Assembly: GCA_900548125.1 (NCBI GenBank) | Contig: URJN01000079.1 | Span: 1 to 8,835 of the forward strand | DNA: 8,835 bases | Reading direction: 5' to 3' | DNA from: an uncultured Eubacteriales bacterium | GTDB taxonomy: Bacteria > Bacillota > Clostridia > Christensenellales > Aristaeellaceae | Shown here: positions 1 to 7,400 of the stretch, piece after piece | How positions within the stretch are numbered: the first letter of the stretch is position 1 | Layout: the number at the start of each line of letters is the position of its first letter | The notes under the pieces: generated by a model | Database searches by the model: none | What the model was told of the DNA's origin: nothing | What the model saw: the letters and a program-made list of their open reading frames with translations, nothing else | Translations under genes and position numbers: made by a program

Positions 1-214
1 ATTTGAAAGCGAATTATATACGGCAGGGCTTCCGGATGTCGATTTCCTGATTCGGACAAGCGGAGAAATGCGGCTGAGCAATTTCCTGCTCTATCAGCTG
101 GCGTATGCGGAATTCTATCAGACCGATACGCTCTGGCCCGATTTCAATCGCCGCGCATATGATGAAGCGCTGCTGGCGTATGCAAAAAGAAATCGCCGAT
201 TTGGCGGCGTATAA
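1..214 (+). CDS. uppS: Isoprenyl transferase / undecaprenyl diphosphate synthase, C-terminal part (5' truncated by window)
   Basis: This is the last 70 codons of a cis-prenyltransferase, read in the frame that starts at base 2 and ends with TAA at 212-214. The enzyme condenses IPP units onto farnesyl diphosphate to make undecaprenyl diphosphate, the lipid carrier for peptidoglycan and wall polymers, at the cytoplasmic membrane face. The fragment contains the family's hallmark C-terminal block: DFLIRTSGEMRLSNFLLYQ, then the AYAEFY and LWPDF motifs, and finally an RRFGG-type tail. The RTSGE and RLSNF residues belong to the IPP-binding site and the nearby conserved Glu to the Mg2+ site in this family. 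The N-terminal two thirds, including the catalytic Asp, lie outside the window. cdsA starts 14 nt downstream, consistent with one operon. The family assignment is secure; whether the product is strictly C55 cannot be read from this fragment. Confidence 0.93.
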   Translation, partial: FESELYTAGLPDVDFLIRTSGEMRLSNFLLYQLAYAEFYQTDTLWPDFNRRAYDEALLAYAKRNRRFGGV

Positions 215-228
215 GAAAGAGGGATTTC

Positions 229-1035
229 ATGAAAACTCGCCTGATTACTGCGGCTGTCGGCATACCTTTTCTGATTTTTACGCTGATTGTGCGCGGATGG
301 TTTGCGGAGTTTGTCATTGTTGTGTTGACCTTTATCGCGATGTATGAAAACTATCGCGCACTGAAAAAAGCGGGTTATTACGTCTGCGAATGGGGCGGAT
401 ATGCTGCGGCGGCGGCAATGTGGCCATTGAGCCGGCAGATGGGTGTGCTTGACCCGCTGCTGCTGGTGGTAGCGGCGATGGGCGTTTCGATGACCGGCGT
501 GATGCTGCGCGAAAAGCCGACCTTTCCGGATGCGTCCGCATCGGTTTATCCGCTCTTTACATGCTTCCTGCCGATGTCCATGTTCATGATGATGATGAAC
601 AGCACATACGGCGGCGTGCCGGGCGTGGCTCTGATTACGATGGCGTTTGCAATTGCGTATGGCGGGGACGGCGCGGCGTATTTCGGCGGTCGTGCGTTCG
701 GCAAGCACAAGCTCTGCCCGAGCGTCAGCCCGAAAAAGACGGTCGAAGGCGCAATTTTCGGCTTGATTGGCGGAACAGCGGTCGGATTGATTTGCAGGGC
801 GGTCTTTGTTTCCGTGTTCCATATGCGGATGCCCGGCATTCCGGCAACGATTGCGCTGGGGTTGATTGGCTCGGTAGCCGGAGAAATCGGAGACTTGTCC
901 GCGTCGCTGCTCAAGCGGCACAGCGGTATTAAGGACTATGGAAAGATTTTTCCCGGTCACGGCGGCGTGATGGATCGATTCGACAGCGTGATTTTTACGC
1001 TCATCGTGCTGTATTGCTACACACTGGTCTTGTAA
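229..1035 (+). CDS. cdsA: Phosphatidate cytidylyltransferase (CDP-diglyceride synthase)
   Basis: A 268-residue polytopic membrane protein that converts phosphatidic acid plus CTP to CDP-diacylglycerol, the precursor of phosphatidylglycerol and cardiolipin. The C-terminal family signature is complete: S226-x-L-K229-R230, K235-D236, then GHGG (243-246) and DRFD (249-252), carrying the metal/CTP-binding acidic residues. An upstream conserved block at about 147-174 (D147, AYFGGRAFGKHK, SPKKTVEG) is also typical. Hydrophobic membrane segments cover most of the chain, beginning at residues 5-37. The length is normal for the family (about 260-290). The ATG is preceded by AAAGAGG (216-222), 6 nt away. 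An odd local feature is a methionine cluster: Met at 116, 118 and 120-123, in a predicted membrane segment. The gene sits 14 nt after uppS and 15 nt before dxr, so it is probably cotranscribed with them. Confidence 0.96.
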   Translation: MKTRLITAAVGIPFLIFTLIVRGWFAEFVIVVLTFIAMYENYRALKKAGYYVCEWGGYAAAAAMWPLSRQMGVLDPLLLVVAAMGVSMTGVMLREKPTFPDASASVYPLFTCFLPMSMFMMMMNSTYGGVPGVALITMAFAIAYGGDGAAYFGGRAFGKHKLCPSVSPKKTVEGAIFGLIGGTAVGLICRAVFVSVFHMRMPGIPATIALGLIGSVAGEIGDLSASLLKRHSGIKDYGKIFPGHGGVMDRFDSVIFTLIVLYCYTLVL

Positions 1036-1050
1036 ATTACGGAGGCTATT

Positions 1051-2202
1051 ATGCGAAAGTTGGCTATCTTGGGTTCGACGGGGTCGATTGGCACGCAGGC
1101 TCTGGACGTTGCGGCGCGCCACAGCGACCGCTTTCAGGTCACGGCTCTGGTTGCGCACAGCTCCAGCGAAAAGCTCTTTGAGCAGGTTCGCCGATTCCGC
1201 CCGCAGATTGCGGCGTTGTCCGTTGAGCCGAAGGAAATTCCGGAGGATATCCGCGAAGGCTGTCAATGGATGTTTGGTGAAAACGTGTTGCTGGACGTTG
1301 TGCGCGCGTGCGACGCGGATGACGTGCTGGTTTCCGTCGTGGGCGTTGTCGGACTGGCGGCAGTCATGGAGTCGCTTGCCTGTGGCAAACGTGTGCTGCT
1401 GGCGAATAAGGAGCCGCTCGTCGCGGGCGGCGAGCTGGTGACAGAGGCGGCACGTAAAGCGGGGCATCCGCTTCTGCCGGTGGACAGCGAGCATAGCGCA
1501 ATTTTCCAGTGTCTGCAAGGGGCGCAGGGGAATGTGCCGACCCGCCTGATTCTGACGGCGAGCGGCGGCCCGTTCCGCACATGGGCAAAGGAAGACATCT
1601 ACAACGCCAGACCCGAACAGGCACTCAAGCATCCCAACTGGAGCATGGGACGCAAGATTACCATTGATTCCGCGTCGATGATGAACAAGGCGCTGGAAGT
1701 CATCGAGGCGAGGTGGCTGTTTGACATGCCGGCGGAAAAAATTGATGTGCTGATTCATCCGCAGAGCGTCATACATTCTATGGTCGAATATGCCGACGGC
1801 GCGGTGATGGCTCAGCTGGGCACGCCGGATATGCGCCTGCCGATTCTCTACGCGATGAGCTATCCGGAGAGACTGGCAACGGGCGGCAAGCGGCTTGATT
1901 TTACGCAGATGAAGGCTCTGACGTTTGAACAGCCGGATTACGACCGATTCCCCGGCTTGAAGCTGGCATATGATGCGCTGAAGGTCGGCGGCTCGATGAG
2001 CGCGGTACTCAACGGCGCAAACGAAATCGCGGTTGATGCGTTCCTGCATGAGCGTATTCCGTTCGGCGCGATTGCACAGCTGGTTGAAGAGACGATGCAC
2101 GCGGTGTCTGTCATCGCGCATCCGACGCTTGAGCAGGTGTTTGAGTGCGACCGTGCGGCAAGGCAGAAGGCGACGGAGCTGCTTGACCGATTCGGCGCGT
2201 AA
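1051..2202 (+). CDS. dxr: 1-deoxy-D-xylulose 5-phosphate reductoisomerase
   Basis: This 383-residue cytosolic enzyme makes 2-C-methyl-D-erythritol 4-phosphate from DXP using NADPH. It is the first committed step of the MEP isoprenoid pathway and the target of fosmidomycin. Visible motifs in order: NADPH-binding GSTGSIG (8-14); LANKE (117-121); DSEHS with metal ligands D145 and E147; ASGGPFR (170-176); HPNWSMG starting at H194; and MNKALEVIE (211-219) with N212, K213 and the third metal ligand E216. NGANEIAV (321-328) lies in the C-terminal domain. Length and motif spacing match the family, so the protein looks intact. Residue 122 after LANKE is Pro, where Ser, Ala or Thr is usual. The start is supported by GGAGG at 1041-1045, 5 nt before the ATG. 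Gaps of 15 nt to cdsA and 21 nt to rseP fit an operon. Confidence 0.98.
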   Translation: MRKLAILGSTGSIGTQALDVAARHSDRFQVTALVAHSSSEKLFEQVRRFRPQIAALSVEPKEIPEDIREGCQWMFGENVLLDVVRACDADDVLVSVVGVVGLAAVMESLACGKRVLLANKEPLVAGGELVTEAARKAGHPLLPVDSEHSAIFQCLQGAQGNVPTRLILTASGGPFRTWAKEDIYNARPEQALKHPNWSMGRKITIDSASMMNKALEVIEARWLFDMPAEKIDVLIHPQSVIHSMVEYADGAVMAQLGTPDMRLPILYAMSYPERLATGGKRLDFTQMKALTFEQPDYDRFPGLKLAYDALKVGGSMSAVLNGANEIAVDAFLHERIPFGAIAQLVEETMHAVSVIAHPTLEQVFECDRAARQKATELLDRFGA

Positions 2203-2205
2203 AGC

Positions 2206-2213
2206 AGGAGGTG
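2206..2213 (+). promoter_or_regulatory. Shine-Dalgarno of rseP with long spacing
   Basis: AGGAGGTG is an almost full anti-16S match. It ends 10 nt before the rseP ATG at 2224 (12 nt from the core AGGAGG), longer than the 5-7 nt seen for the other genes here. No alternative start codon lies in frame between the site and the ATG, so the start is kept. Confidence 0.75.
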
Positions 2214-2223
2214 TTTTCGGTTC

Positions 2224-3246
2224 ATGTATGTGGTTCTGGCGCTTTTGCTGCTGGGCGTTTTGATTATCGCGCATGAGGCAGGTCATTTCTGGGCGGCGCG
2301 GGCATGCGGCATTGGCGTGCAGGAATTCTCGATGGGCATGGGCCCGCTGATTGCAAAATGGCAGAGCAGAAAGGGAACGCAGTTTTCCGTGCGTCTTCTG
2401 CCCATTGGCGGTTACTGTCAGTTTTACGGAGAAGATGAAAACGAACCGGATCCCCGGGCTTTCAATAATCAGGCGGTATGGAAACGGGCGATTACGGTCG
2501 CAAGCGGCCCGCTGATGAATTTCCTGGTCGCGTTTCTGGTTGTCGTGCTGTTCATGAGCGTCATTGGCATCAACACGATTGTGCCGAAGGTGGCGCAGGT
2601 TGAAGAAAATGCGCAGGCTGCGGGACTGCGGGTCGGTGATGTCATCTTTTCCGTCAACGGCGCGGAGATGACGAAGTATCAGCAGATTTCGCAGGCGATT
2701 GCGGCATCGGCGGGGCAGGATGTGACGCTGGGCGTGAAGCGCGGCGAAGAAACGCTTTCGCTGACGCTGACGCCGTTTTATGACGAAGCGGCGGGGCGTT
2801 ACCGTGTCGGCTTTTCGTTCGGACAGGAGCGGACGAGGATATCCATTCTGACGAGCATTCCCGTTTCCGTGCAAAAAAATGTCGAGAGCGTGAAGCTCAT
2901 CCTTTCCACCCTTAAAGATATGATTTTCAAGGGGCAGGGCGTGGACGATGTAACCGGTCCGGTCGGCACGGTATACGTCATTCAGGAGGTCACCCAGCAG
3001 GGCGGATTGGACGTCTATCTGGAATTGATTGCGCTCATCAGCGTGAATCTCGGCGTGATGAATCTGCTGCCCATTCCGGGCTTGGACGGAAGCCGTCTGC
3101 TGTTCCTGCTCGTTGAAGCGATTCGCCGCAAGCCGGTGAAGCGGGAGTGGGAAGGCGCAATCCACGCGGCGGGCTTTATCCTGCTGATGGGATTGATGGT
3201 TCTGCTGACCTATAAGGATATCGTGCGGTTCTTTATAAAGGGATAA
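2224..3246 (+). CDS. rseP: RIP metalloprotease, site-2 protease family (RseP/RasP)
   Basis: A 340-residue intramembrane zinc metalloprotease. Family members cleave membrane-anchored regulators such as anti-sigma factors after a first-site cut, and can clear remnant signal peptides; the substrate here is unknown. The first transmembrane segment (about 2-16) leads into the zinc motif HEAGH (17-21). A GPLMNF block (95-100) precedes a second membrane segment (about 98-116). A single PDZ domain covers about 120-185. The second catalytic motif NLLPIPGLDG (280-289) supplies the Asp ligand D288 and is followed by C-terminal hydrophobic segments (about 312-329). The presence of one PDZ domain and about 340 residues makes it a short version compared with the roughly 420-450 residues of Bacillus RasP and E. 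coli RseP. It lies 21 nt after dxr and 20 nt before ispG, the usual position in Firmicute envelope operons. Confidence 0.96.
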   Translation: MYVVLALLLLGVLIIAHEAGHFWAARACGIGVQEFSMGMGPLIAKWQSRKGTQFSVRLLPIGGYCQFYGEDENEPDPRAFNNQAVWKRAITVASGPLMNFLVAFLVVVLFMSVIGINTIVPKVAQVEENAQAAGLRVGDVIFSVNGAEMTKYQQISQAIAASAGQDVTLGVKRGEETLSLTLTPFYDEAAGRYRVGFSFGQERTRISILTSIPVSVQKNVESVKLILSTLKDMIFKGQGVDDVTGPVGTVYVIQEVTQQGGLDVYLELIALISVNLGVMNLLPIPGLDGSRLLFLLVEAIRRKPVKREWEGAIHAAGFILLMGLMVLLTYKDIVRFFIKG

Positions 3247-3266
3247 GAGAAGCGAGGAGAAGACAA

Positions 3267-4316
3267 ATGAGCGGAAAAACACGTCAGGTTAAAGTGGGAA
3301 ATGTGCTGATTGGCGGCGGCGCACCGGTCAGCGTGCAGTCCATGACGAATACGGACACGGCGGACGTTGAAGCGACGCTTTCCCAGATTCGTGCGCTGAC
3401 GATTGCAGGCGCGGATATCGTGCGCGTTTCGGTGTACAACGACGCCTGCGCGGAGGCTGTGCGTGCGCTGGTGGATGCAAGTCCGGTGCCGCTGGTCGCT
3501 GATATTCACTTTGACTACAAGCTTGCCCTGAAAGCGGTTGAAAACGGCATTCATAAACTGCGCATCAATCCCGGCAATATCGGCGGCGAAAAGAATGTCA
3601 AGATTCTTGCCGACTGCGTGAAGGCTCATCATATTCCGGTACGCATCGGCGTCAACTCCGGTTCGGTCGAAAAGGATATCCTTGCTAAATACGGCGGCCC
3701 GACGCCGCAGGGCATGGTTGAAAGCGCTTTGGCGCACGCGAAGATGCTGGAGGACTGCGGTTTCTACGACATGGTGCTGTCGATGAAGGCGAGCAACGTG
3801 CCGGATACCGTCGCGGCATATCGGCTGGCGAACGCTCAGTGTGATTACCCGCTCCATCTGGGCGTGACAGAAGCCGGTCTGCCGGAGCAGGGCAAAATCA
3901 AGAGCGCGATTGGCATCGGCTCGCTGCTACTGGATGGCATTGGCGACACCATTCGCGTGTCGCTGACGGGCGACCCGTGCCTTGAGCCGCCGGCAGGCAT
4001 CGAAATTTTGCAGGATGTCGGACTGCGCAAGAATTGCGTGCAGTATGTGTCCTGCCCGACCTGCGGACGCACCTGCATCGACGTGGGCGGCATTATGCGC
4101 AGGGTTCAGGAAGAACTCAAGGACGTAAAGGTGCCGTTTAAGGTTGCGGTCATGGGCTGCGTGGTGAATGGACCGGGCGAGGGACGCGAAGCCGACATCG
4201 GCATTTGCGGCGGCGGAAACGGCACAGGGCTGCTCATCAAAAAGGGACAGCAGCCGCAGAAGGTGACCGGCGATTTGGCGCAGATTCTGATTGACGAGAT
4301 TCATAAAATGCTGTAA
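3267..4316 (+). CDS. ispG: 4-hydroxy-3-methylbut-2-en-1-yl diphosphate synthase, flavodoxin/ferredoxin-dependent [4Fe-4S] enzyme
   Basis: This 349-residue enzyme converts MEcPP to HMBPP, the penultimate MEP-pathway step, in the cytosol with a [4Fe-4S] cluster. Visible features: N-terminal TIM-barrel block with VSVQSMTNTDT (21-31); ADIHFDY (78-84); LRINPGNIG (98-106); the PVRIGVNSGS run (124-133); and the cluster module CPTCGR (C263, C266) with C298 and E305 in CVVNGPGE. These three Cys and the Glu are the known cluster ligands. Length fits the compact bacterial type without the extra domain found in plants and some other bacteria. GAGGAG at 3254-3259, 7 nt before the ATG, supports the start. 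The gene is last in the uppS-cdsA-dxr-rseP-ispG cluster and is followed by a terminator. It contains only one of the codons TTA/CTA/TCA (CTA at codon 221). Confidence 0.98.
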   Translation: MSGKTRQVKVGNVLIGGGAPVSVQSMTNTDTADVEATLSQIRALTIAGADIVRVSVYNDACAEAVRALVDASPVPLVADIHFDYKLALKAVENGIHKLRINPGNIGGEKNVKILADCVKAHHIPVRIGVNSGSVEKDILAKYGGPTPQGMVESALAHAKMLEDCGFYDMVLSMKASNVPDTVAAYRLANAQCDYPLHLGVTEAGLPEQGKIKSAIGIGSLLLDGIGDTIRVSLTGDPCLEPPAGIEILQDVGLRKNCVQYVSCPTCGRTCIDVGGIMRRVQEELKDVKVPFKVAVMGCVVNGPGEGREADIGICGGGNGTGLLIKKGQQPQKVTGDLAQILIDEIHKML

Positions 4317-4330
4317 AGGCGTTGATATGC

Positions 4331-4358
4331 AAGACCTCCCTCAAAGAGGGAGGCTTTT
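4331..4358 (+). terminator. Intrinsic terminator after ispG
   Basis: A perfect 8-bp GC-rich stem pairs CCTCCCTC (4335-4342) with GAGGGAGG (4346-4353) around an AAA loop. It can be extended by AAG/CTT past a single bulged A. The stem is followed by TTTT (4355-4358), and a further T6 run lies at 4364-4369. It starts 15 nt after the ispG stop codon, as expected for the end of the upstream operon. The immediate U-tract is short, so termination may be partial, which would let some transcripts read through into polC. Confidence 0.8.
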
Positions 4359-4379
4359 GTGAGTTTTTTAAACCAACGC

Positions 4380-4444
4380 AAGGCGAAGAAGGAATCTGAG
4401 GGGCAAAACCTCTCAGGCAGGCTTGGGCGTCTGCCCATCGCTTT
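4380..4444 (+). ncRNA. Candidate structured 5' leader of polC: three-way junction with glycine-riboswitch-like blocks
   Basis: By hand this stretch folds into a three-way junction. P1 pairs 4380-4386 with 4438-4444 (7 bp, one G-U). P2 pairs 4396-4403 with 4409-4416 (8 bp, one G-U, CAAAA loop). P3 pairs 4417-4422 with 4429-4434 (6 bp, one G-U). The 9-nt purine-rich joiner AGAAGGAAT (4387-4395) lies between P1 and P2. Two blocks recall the gcvT (glycine) aptamer: GGCGAAGAAGGAA (4382-4394) resembles the conserved GCCGAAGGAGCAA, and CTCTCAGGCA (4410-4419, preceded by a C) matches the conserved CUCUCAGGC. The AAAGGAC tail and the 5' GAGAG strand of that aptamer are not present, and polC is not a known glycine-controlled gene. 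Treat it as a candidate cis-regulatory RNA of unknown ligand, or as chance structure. Confidence 0.35.
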
Positions 4445-4458
4445 TCTCCAACATCAAC

Positions 4459-4465
4459 GAGGTGA
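4459..4465 (+). promoter_or_regulatory. Shine-Dalgarno of polC
   Basis: GAGGTGA lies 6 nt before the polC ATG at 4472. The TGA inside it (4463-4465) is an in-frame stop, so polC cannot start further upstream. The core GAGGT (4459-4463) could pair with ACCTC at 4408-4412, the 3' arm of leader stem P2 plus one loop base. This gives a possible but weak (5 bp) sequestration. Confidence 0.85.
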
Positions 4466-4471
4466 CGTACA

Positions 4472-7400
4472 ATGGCTGAACAATGGGAAGGCATGCTCGA
4501 AGGCGCGGCGCAGGAGCTGAAGGGACATTTGACCCTCGACCGCGTAACCGCAAACCGCGGCGGCGACGAGATTACGGTGTATTTTTCTGCCGATGTGCTG
4601 GTGGAGGAACGACCGTTTTTAAGCATGCAGCGTGCATTGCGGCGGAATTTTGCGCCGATGCGGGTGAAATTGATTATTCGTTCGCCCGAGCTTGGGCAGG
4701 ATTTTCTCATTGATCCGCAGAAGTACGCGCCGTTTATCATGCGCTGTGTCAAACGCCATCATCCCTCCGGCGCGCCGTTTCTCGGAGAAGCGACGCTGGA
4801 GTGCAAGGGCGATGTGCTGACGGTGCTTGTGCCGCAGGATATCGCGCCGAAGTTCCTGACGCAATCCGGCGTGGGCGAGTATATTGAGCAGCTGATTGAG
4901 AACGTGTTTGTCACAAAGGTGCATGTTGCGTTTCAAGCGGTCAAGCTGAGAGAGGAACAGCTTGAGGAAATTCGGCGCAGGCGCAAGGTTGAGGATGAAC
5001 AGGCAGTCGCCGAGATGGTCAAGGAGCAGAAGGAGCAGGTCGCCACGCAGGAAGCCAAGGCGGTCAAGGAAAAGCCGAAGGCGGTTTTCGGACGCCCGAT
5101 TACGGCGGAACCGCTGCCCATCAGCGAGCTGACCGAGGAAGCCAGCAAGCTGACCATCTGCGGCGAAGTGCTGACGGTGGAAACACGCGAGCTGCGCGGC
5201 GGCGAAATGCAGCTGCTTTCCTTCGCGTTGACGGATTATACGAATACCATCAAGTGCAAGGCATTTCTGCGCTATAAGCCGCGCCGCGGCCGCTATGGCA
5301 GCGCACAGGAGGAGGATGACCGCCCGCCGACGGAGGAAGAAAAGAAGGCGGTGGACGACGTCATTGCCGCAGTCAAAGAGGGCAAGTGGTTCGCGGTTCG
5401 CGGCGACGTGAAGATGGACAGCTTTGAACGCGGTCTGGTGATGATGGTCAACGACATCGACGGACGCGAAAAGCCCATGCGTCAGGATACCGCCGAGCGC
5501 AAGCGCATCGAGCTGCATATGCACACCAACATGAGCGAGATGGACGGCGTTTCCTCGGCAAGCGACCTTATCAAGCGTGCGGCGCAATGGGGACATTCCG
5601 CCGTCGCGATTACCGATCACGGCGTGGTTCAGGCGTTCCCGGAAGCGTTCGGCGCGGCAAAGAAAAATAAAATCAAGCTCATTCCGGGCATGGAAGGCTA
5701 TTTGACGGATGTCACAGTCGTGGTCAGGGATGGCGACGACCGACCGCTCACAGACGATATCGTCGTTGTGGACTTTGAAACGACAGGACTGAACCCGCGC
5801 AAATGCCGCATTATGGAAATCGGCGCGGTGCGCATCCGAAATGGTCAGGTGGTCGAGGAATACAGCAGATTTGTCAACCCGATGGAGCCGATTCCGCAGG
5901 AGGTTTCCGAGCTGACGCATATCACGGACGCCATGGTTGCGGACGCAAATCCGGCAGAGGTCGAGATTCCGAAACTGCTGGAATTCATCGGCGGGGCGGC
6001 GTTCGCGGCGCATAATGCGAAGTTTGACTATTCGTTTTTGACGGAGGAATGCCGTCGGCTGGGCATCGAAATCCACATGCCGGTCATTGATACGCTGGAA
6101 TTCTCCCGGAGGATGTATCCGAGCCTGAAGAGCCACAGACTGGGCGCGGTTTGTAAATCGCTGGGCATCAGCCTGAAAAATGCGCACAGAGCCGTACACG
6201 ATGCGCGGGCAACGGCGCATATGCTCAATCGCATGCTTGATACGGCGCGGGAAAAGGGCGTAACCCGACTCAACGAAATCAACGCGGCGCTGACCGGCGG
6301 CGCAATCGGCGACGCTTATCACATCATTCTGCTGGCGGCGGAGCAGGACGGCATCACGAATCTGAACAAAATCGTTTCGGAAGGCCATCTCAATTATTTC
6401 AGCCGCAGACCGCATACGCCGCGGGAGATTTTGCAGAAATACCGCAAGGGTATCATTGTCGGCTCGGCATGCGAGGCGGGCGAGCTGTTCCGCGCCGTGG
6501 TCGATGGCAAAAATGATACGGAACTTAAACGCATTGCGCGGTTCTACGACTATCTGGAGATTCAGCCGATCGGAAACAACGCCTTTATGCTCAGAGAGGG
6601 CATGGCGGAGGACGAAGAACAGCTGCGCGATTTTAACCGGAAAATTGTCTGGCTGGGCGAAGAACTGGGTATTCCGGTCTGCGCGACGGGCGACGTCCAT
6701 TTCCTCGATCCGAAGGACGGAAAATTCCGTGCCATCATTCAGGCGGCACACGGCTTCAAGGATGCGGATAATCAGGCACCGCTGTATTTTAAGACCACGC
6801 AGGAGATGCTGGAGGAATTCAGCTATCTGGGCAAGGCGAAAGCCGAAGAGGTCGTCATTGACAATCCGGCGAAAATCGCCGCGCGCATCGGCGAGGTCGG
6901 ACTGTATCCCAAGCATCCGGAGGGAAAGGAAACCTTCCAGCCGTTCTGGCCCGATGCGGCGGACAACATCCGCAACCTCTGCGAGGAGCAGATTCGCGAA
7001 TGGTTCGGCGACAATCCGCCGGAAATCGTCGTGGCGCGCAAGGAAAAGGAGCTTTCCTCCATACTGGGCTATGGCTACGGCACACTGTACAACATCGCGG
7101 AAAAGCTGGTTAAAAAATCCAACGCGGACGGCTATCTGGTCGGATCGCGAGGAAGCGTCGGTTCGTCCTATGTAGCGCATCTGGTCGGCATTTCCGAGGT
7201 CAACGCGCTGCCGCCGCACTATCGCTGCCCGAAGTGCAAATGGTACACGTTTGATGTGGACAAGAGCAAATACAAGGTCGGCGTTGACCTGCCGCCGATG
7301 AAATGTCCGCAGTGCGGCGAAGAGCTTTTCCGCGACGGATTTGATATCCCGTTTGAAGTTTTCCTCGGCTTTAAGGGCGACAAGGTTCCGGATATTGACC

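Noticed and set aside
105..347. 80-codon + strand frame over the uppS-cdsA junction
   Set aside because: An out-of-frame shadow of uppS and cdsA, both of which are clearly read in other frames.
118..3282. 1054-codon open frame on the - strand across cdsA, dxr and rseP
   Set aside because: It is exactly codon-aligned with three recognised + strand genes that happen to share one frame. It is open only because those genes lack TTA, CTA and TCA. Its product is an Arg/His/Asn/Gln-rich composition with no family resemblance, and it begins at a GTG with no context.
4327..4362. Possible 11-codon leader peptide (ATG at 4327, TGA at 4360) with AAAGG at 4315-4319
   Set aside because: It overlaps the whole terminator hairpin, has no codons suggestive of attenuation, and such a short frame is expected by chance.
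4348..4414. Alternative pairing of the terminator 3' arm (4348-4353) with CCTCTC (4409-4414), as in the P2 of a glycine aptamer or an antiterminator
   Set aside because: The partner is transcribed after the terminator's U-tract, so it cannot prevent termination there, and the local hairpins on both sides look more stable. Kept only as a fold to test by covariation.
4237..4752. 171-codon - strand frame over the ispG-polC gap
   Set aside because: It begins inside polC, runs through the leader and the terminator, and ends inside ispG. No ribosome binding site or family resemblance was seen.
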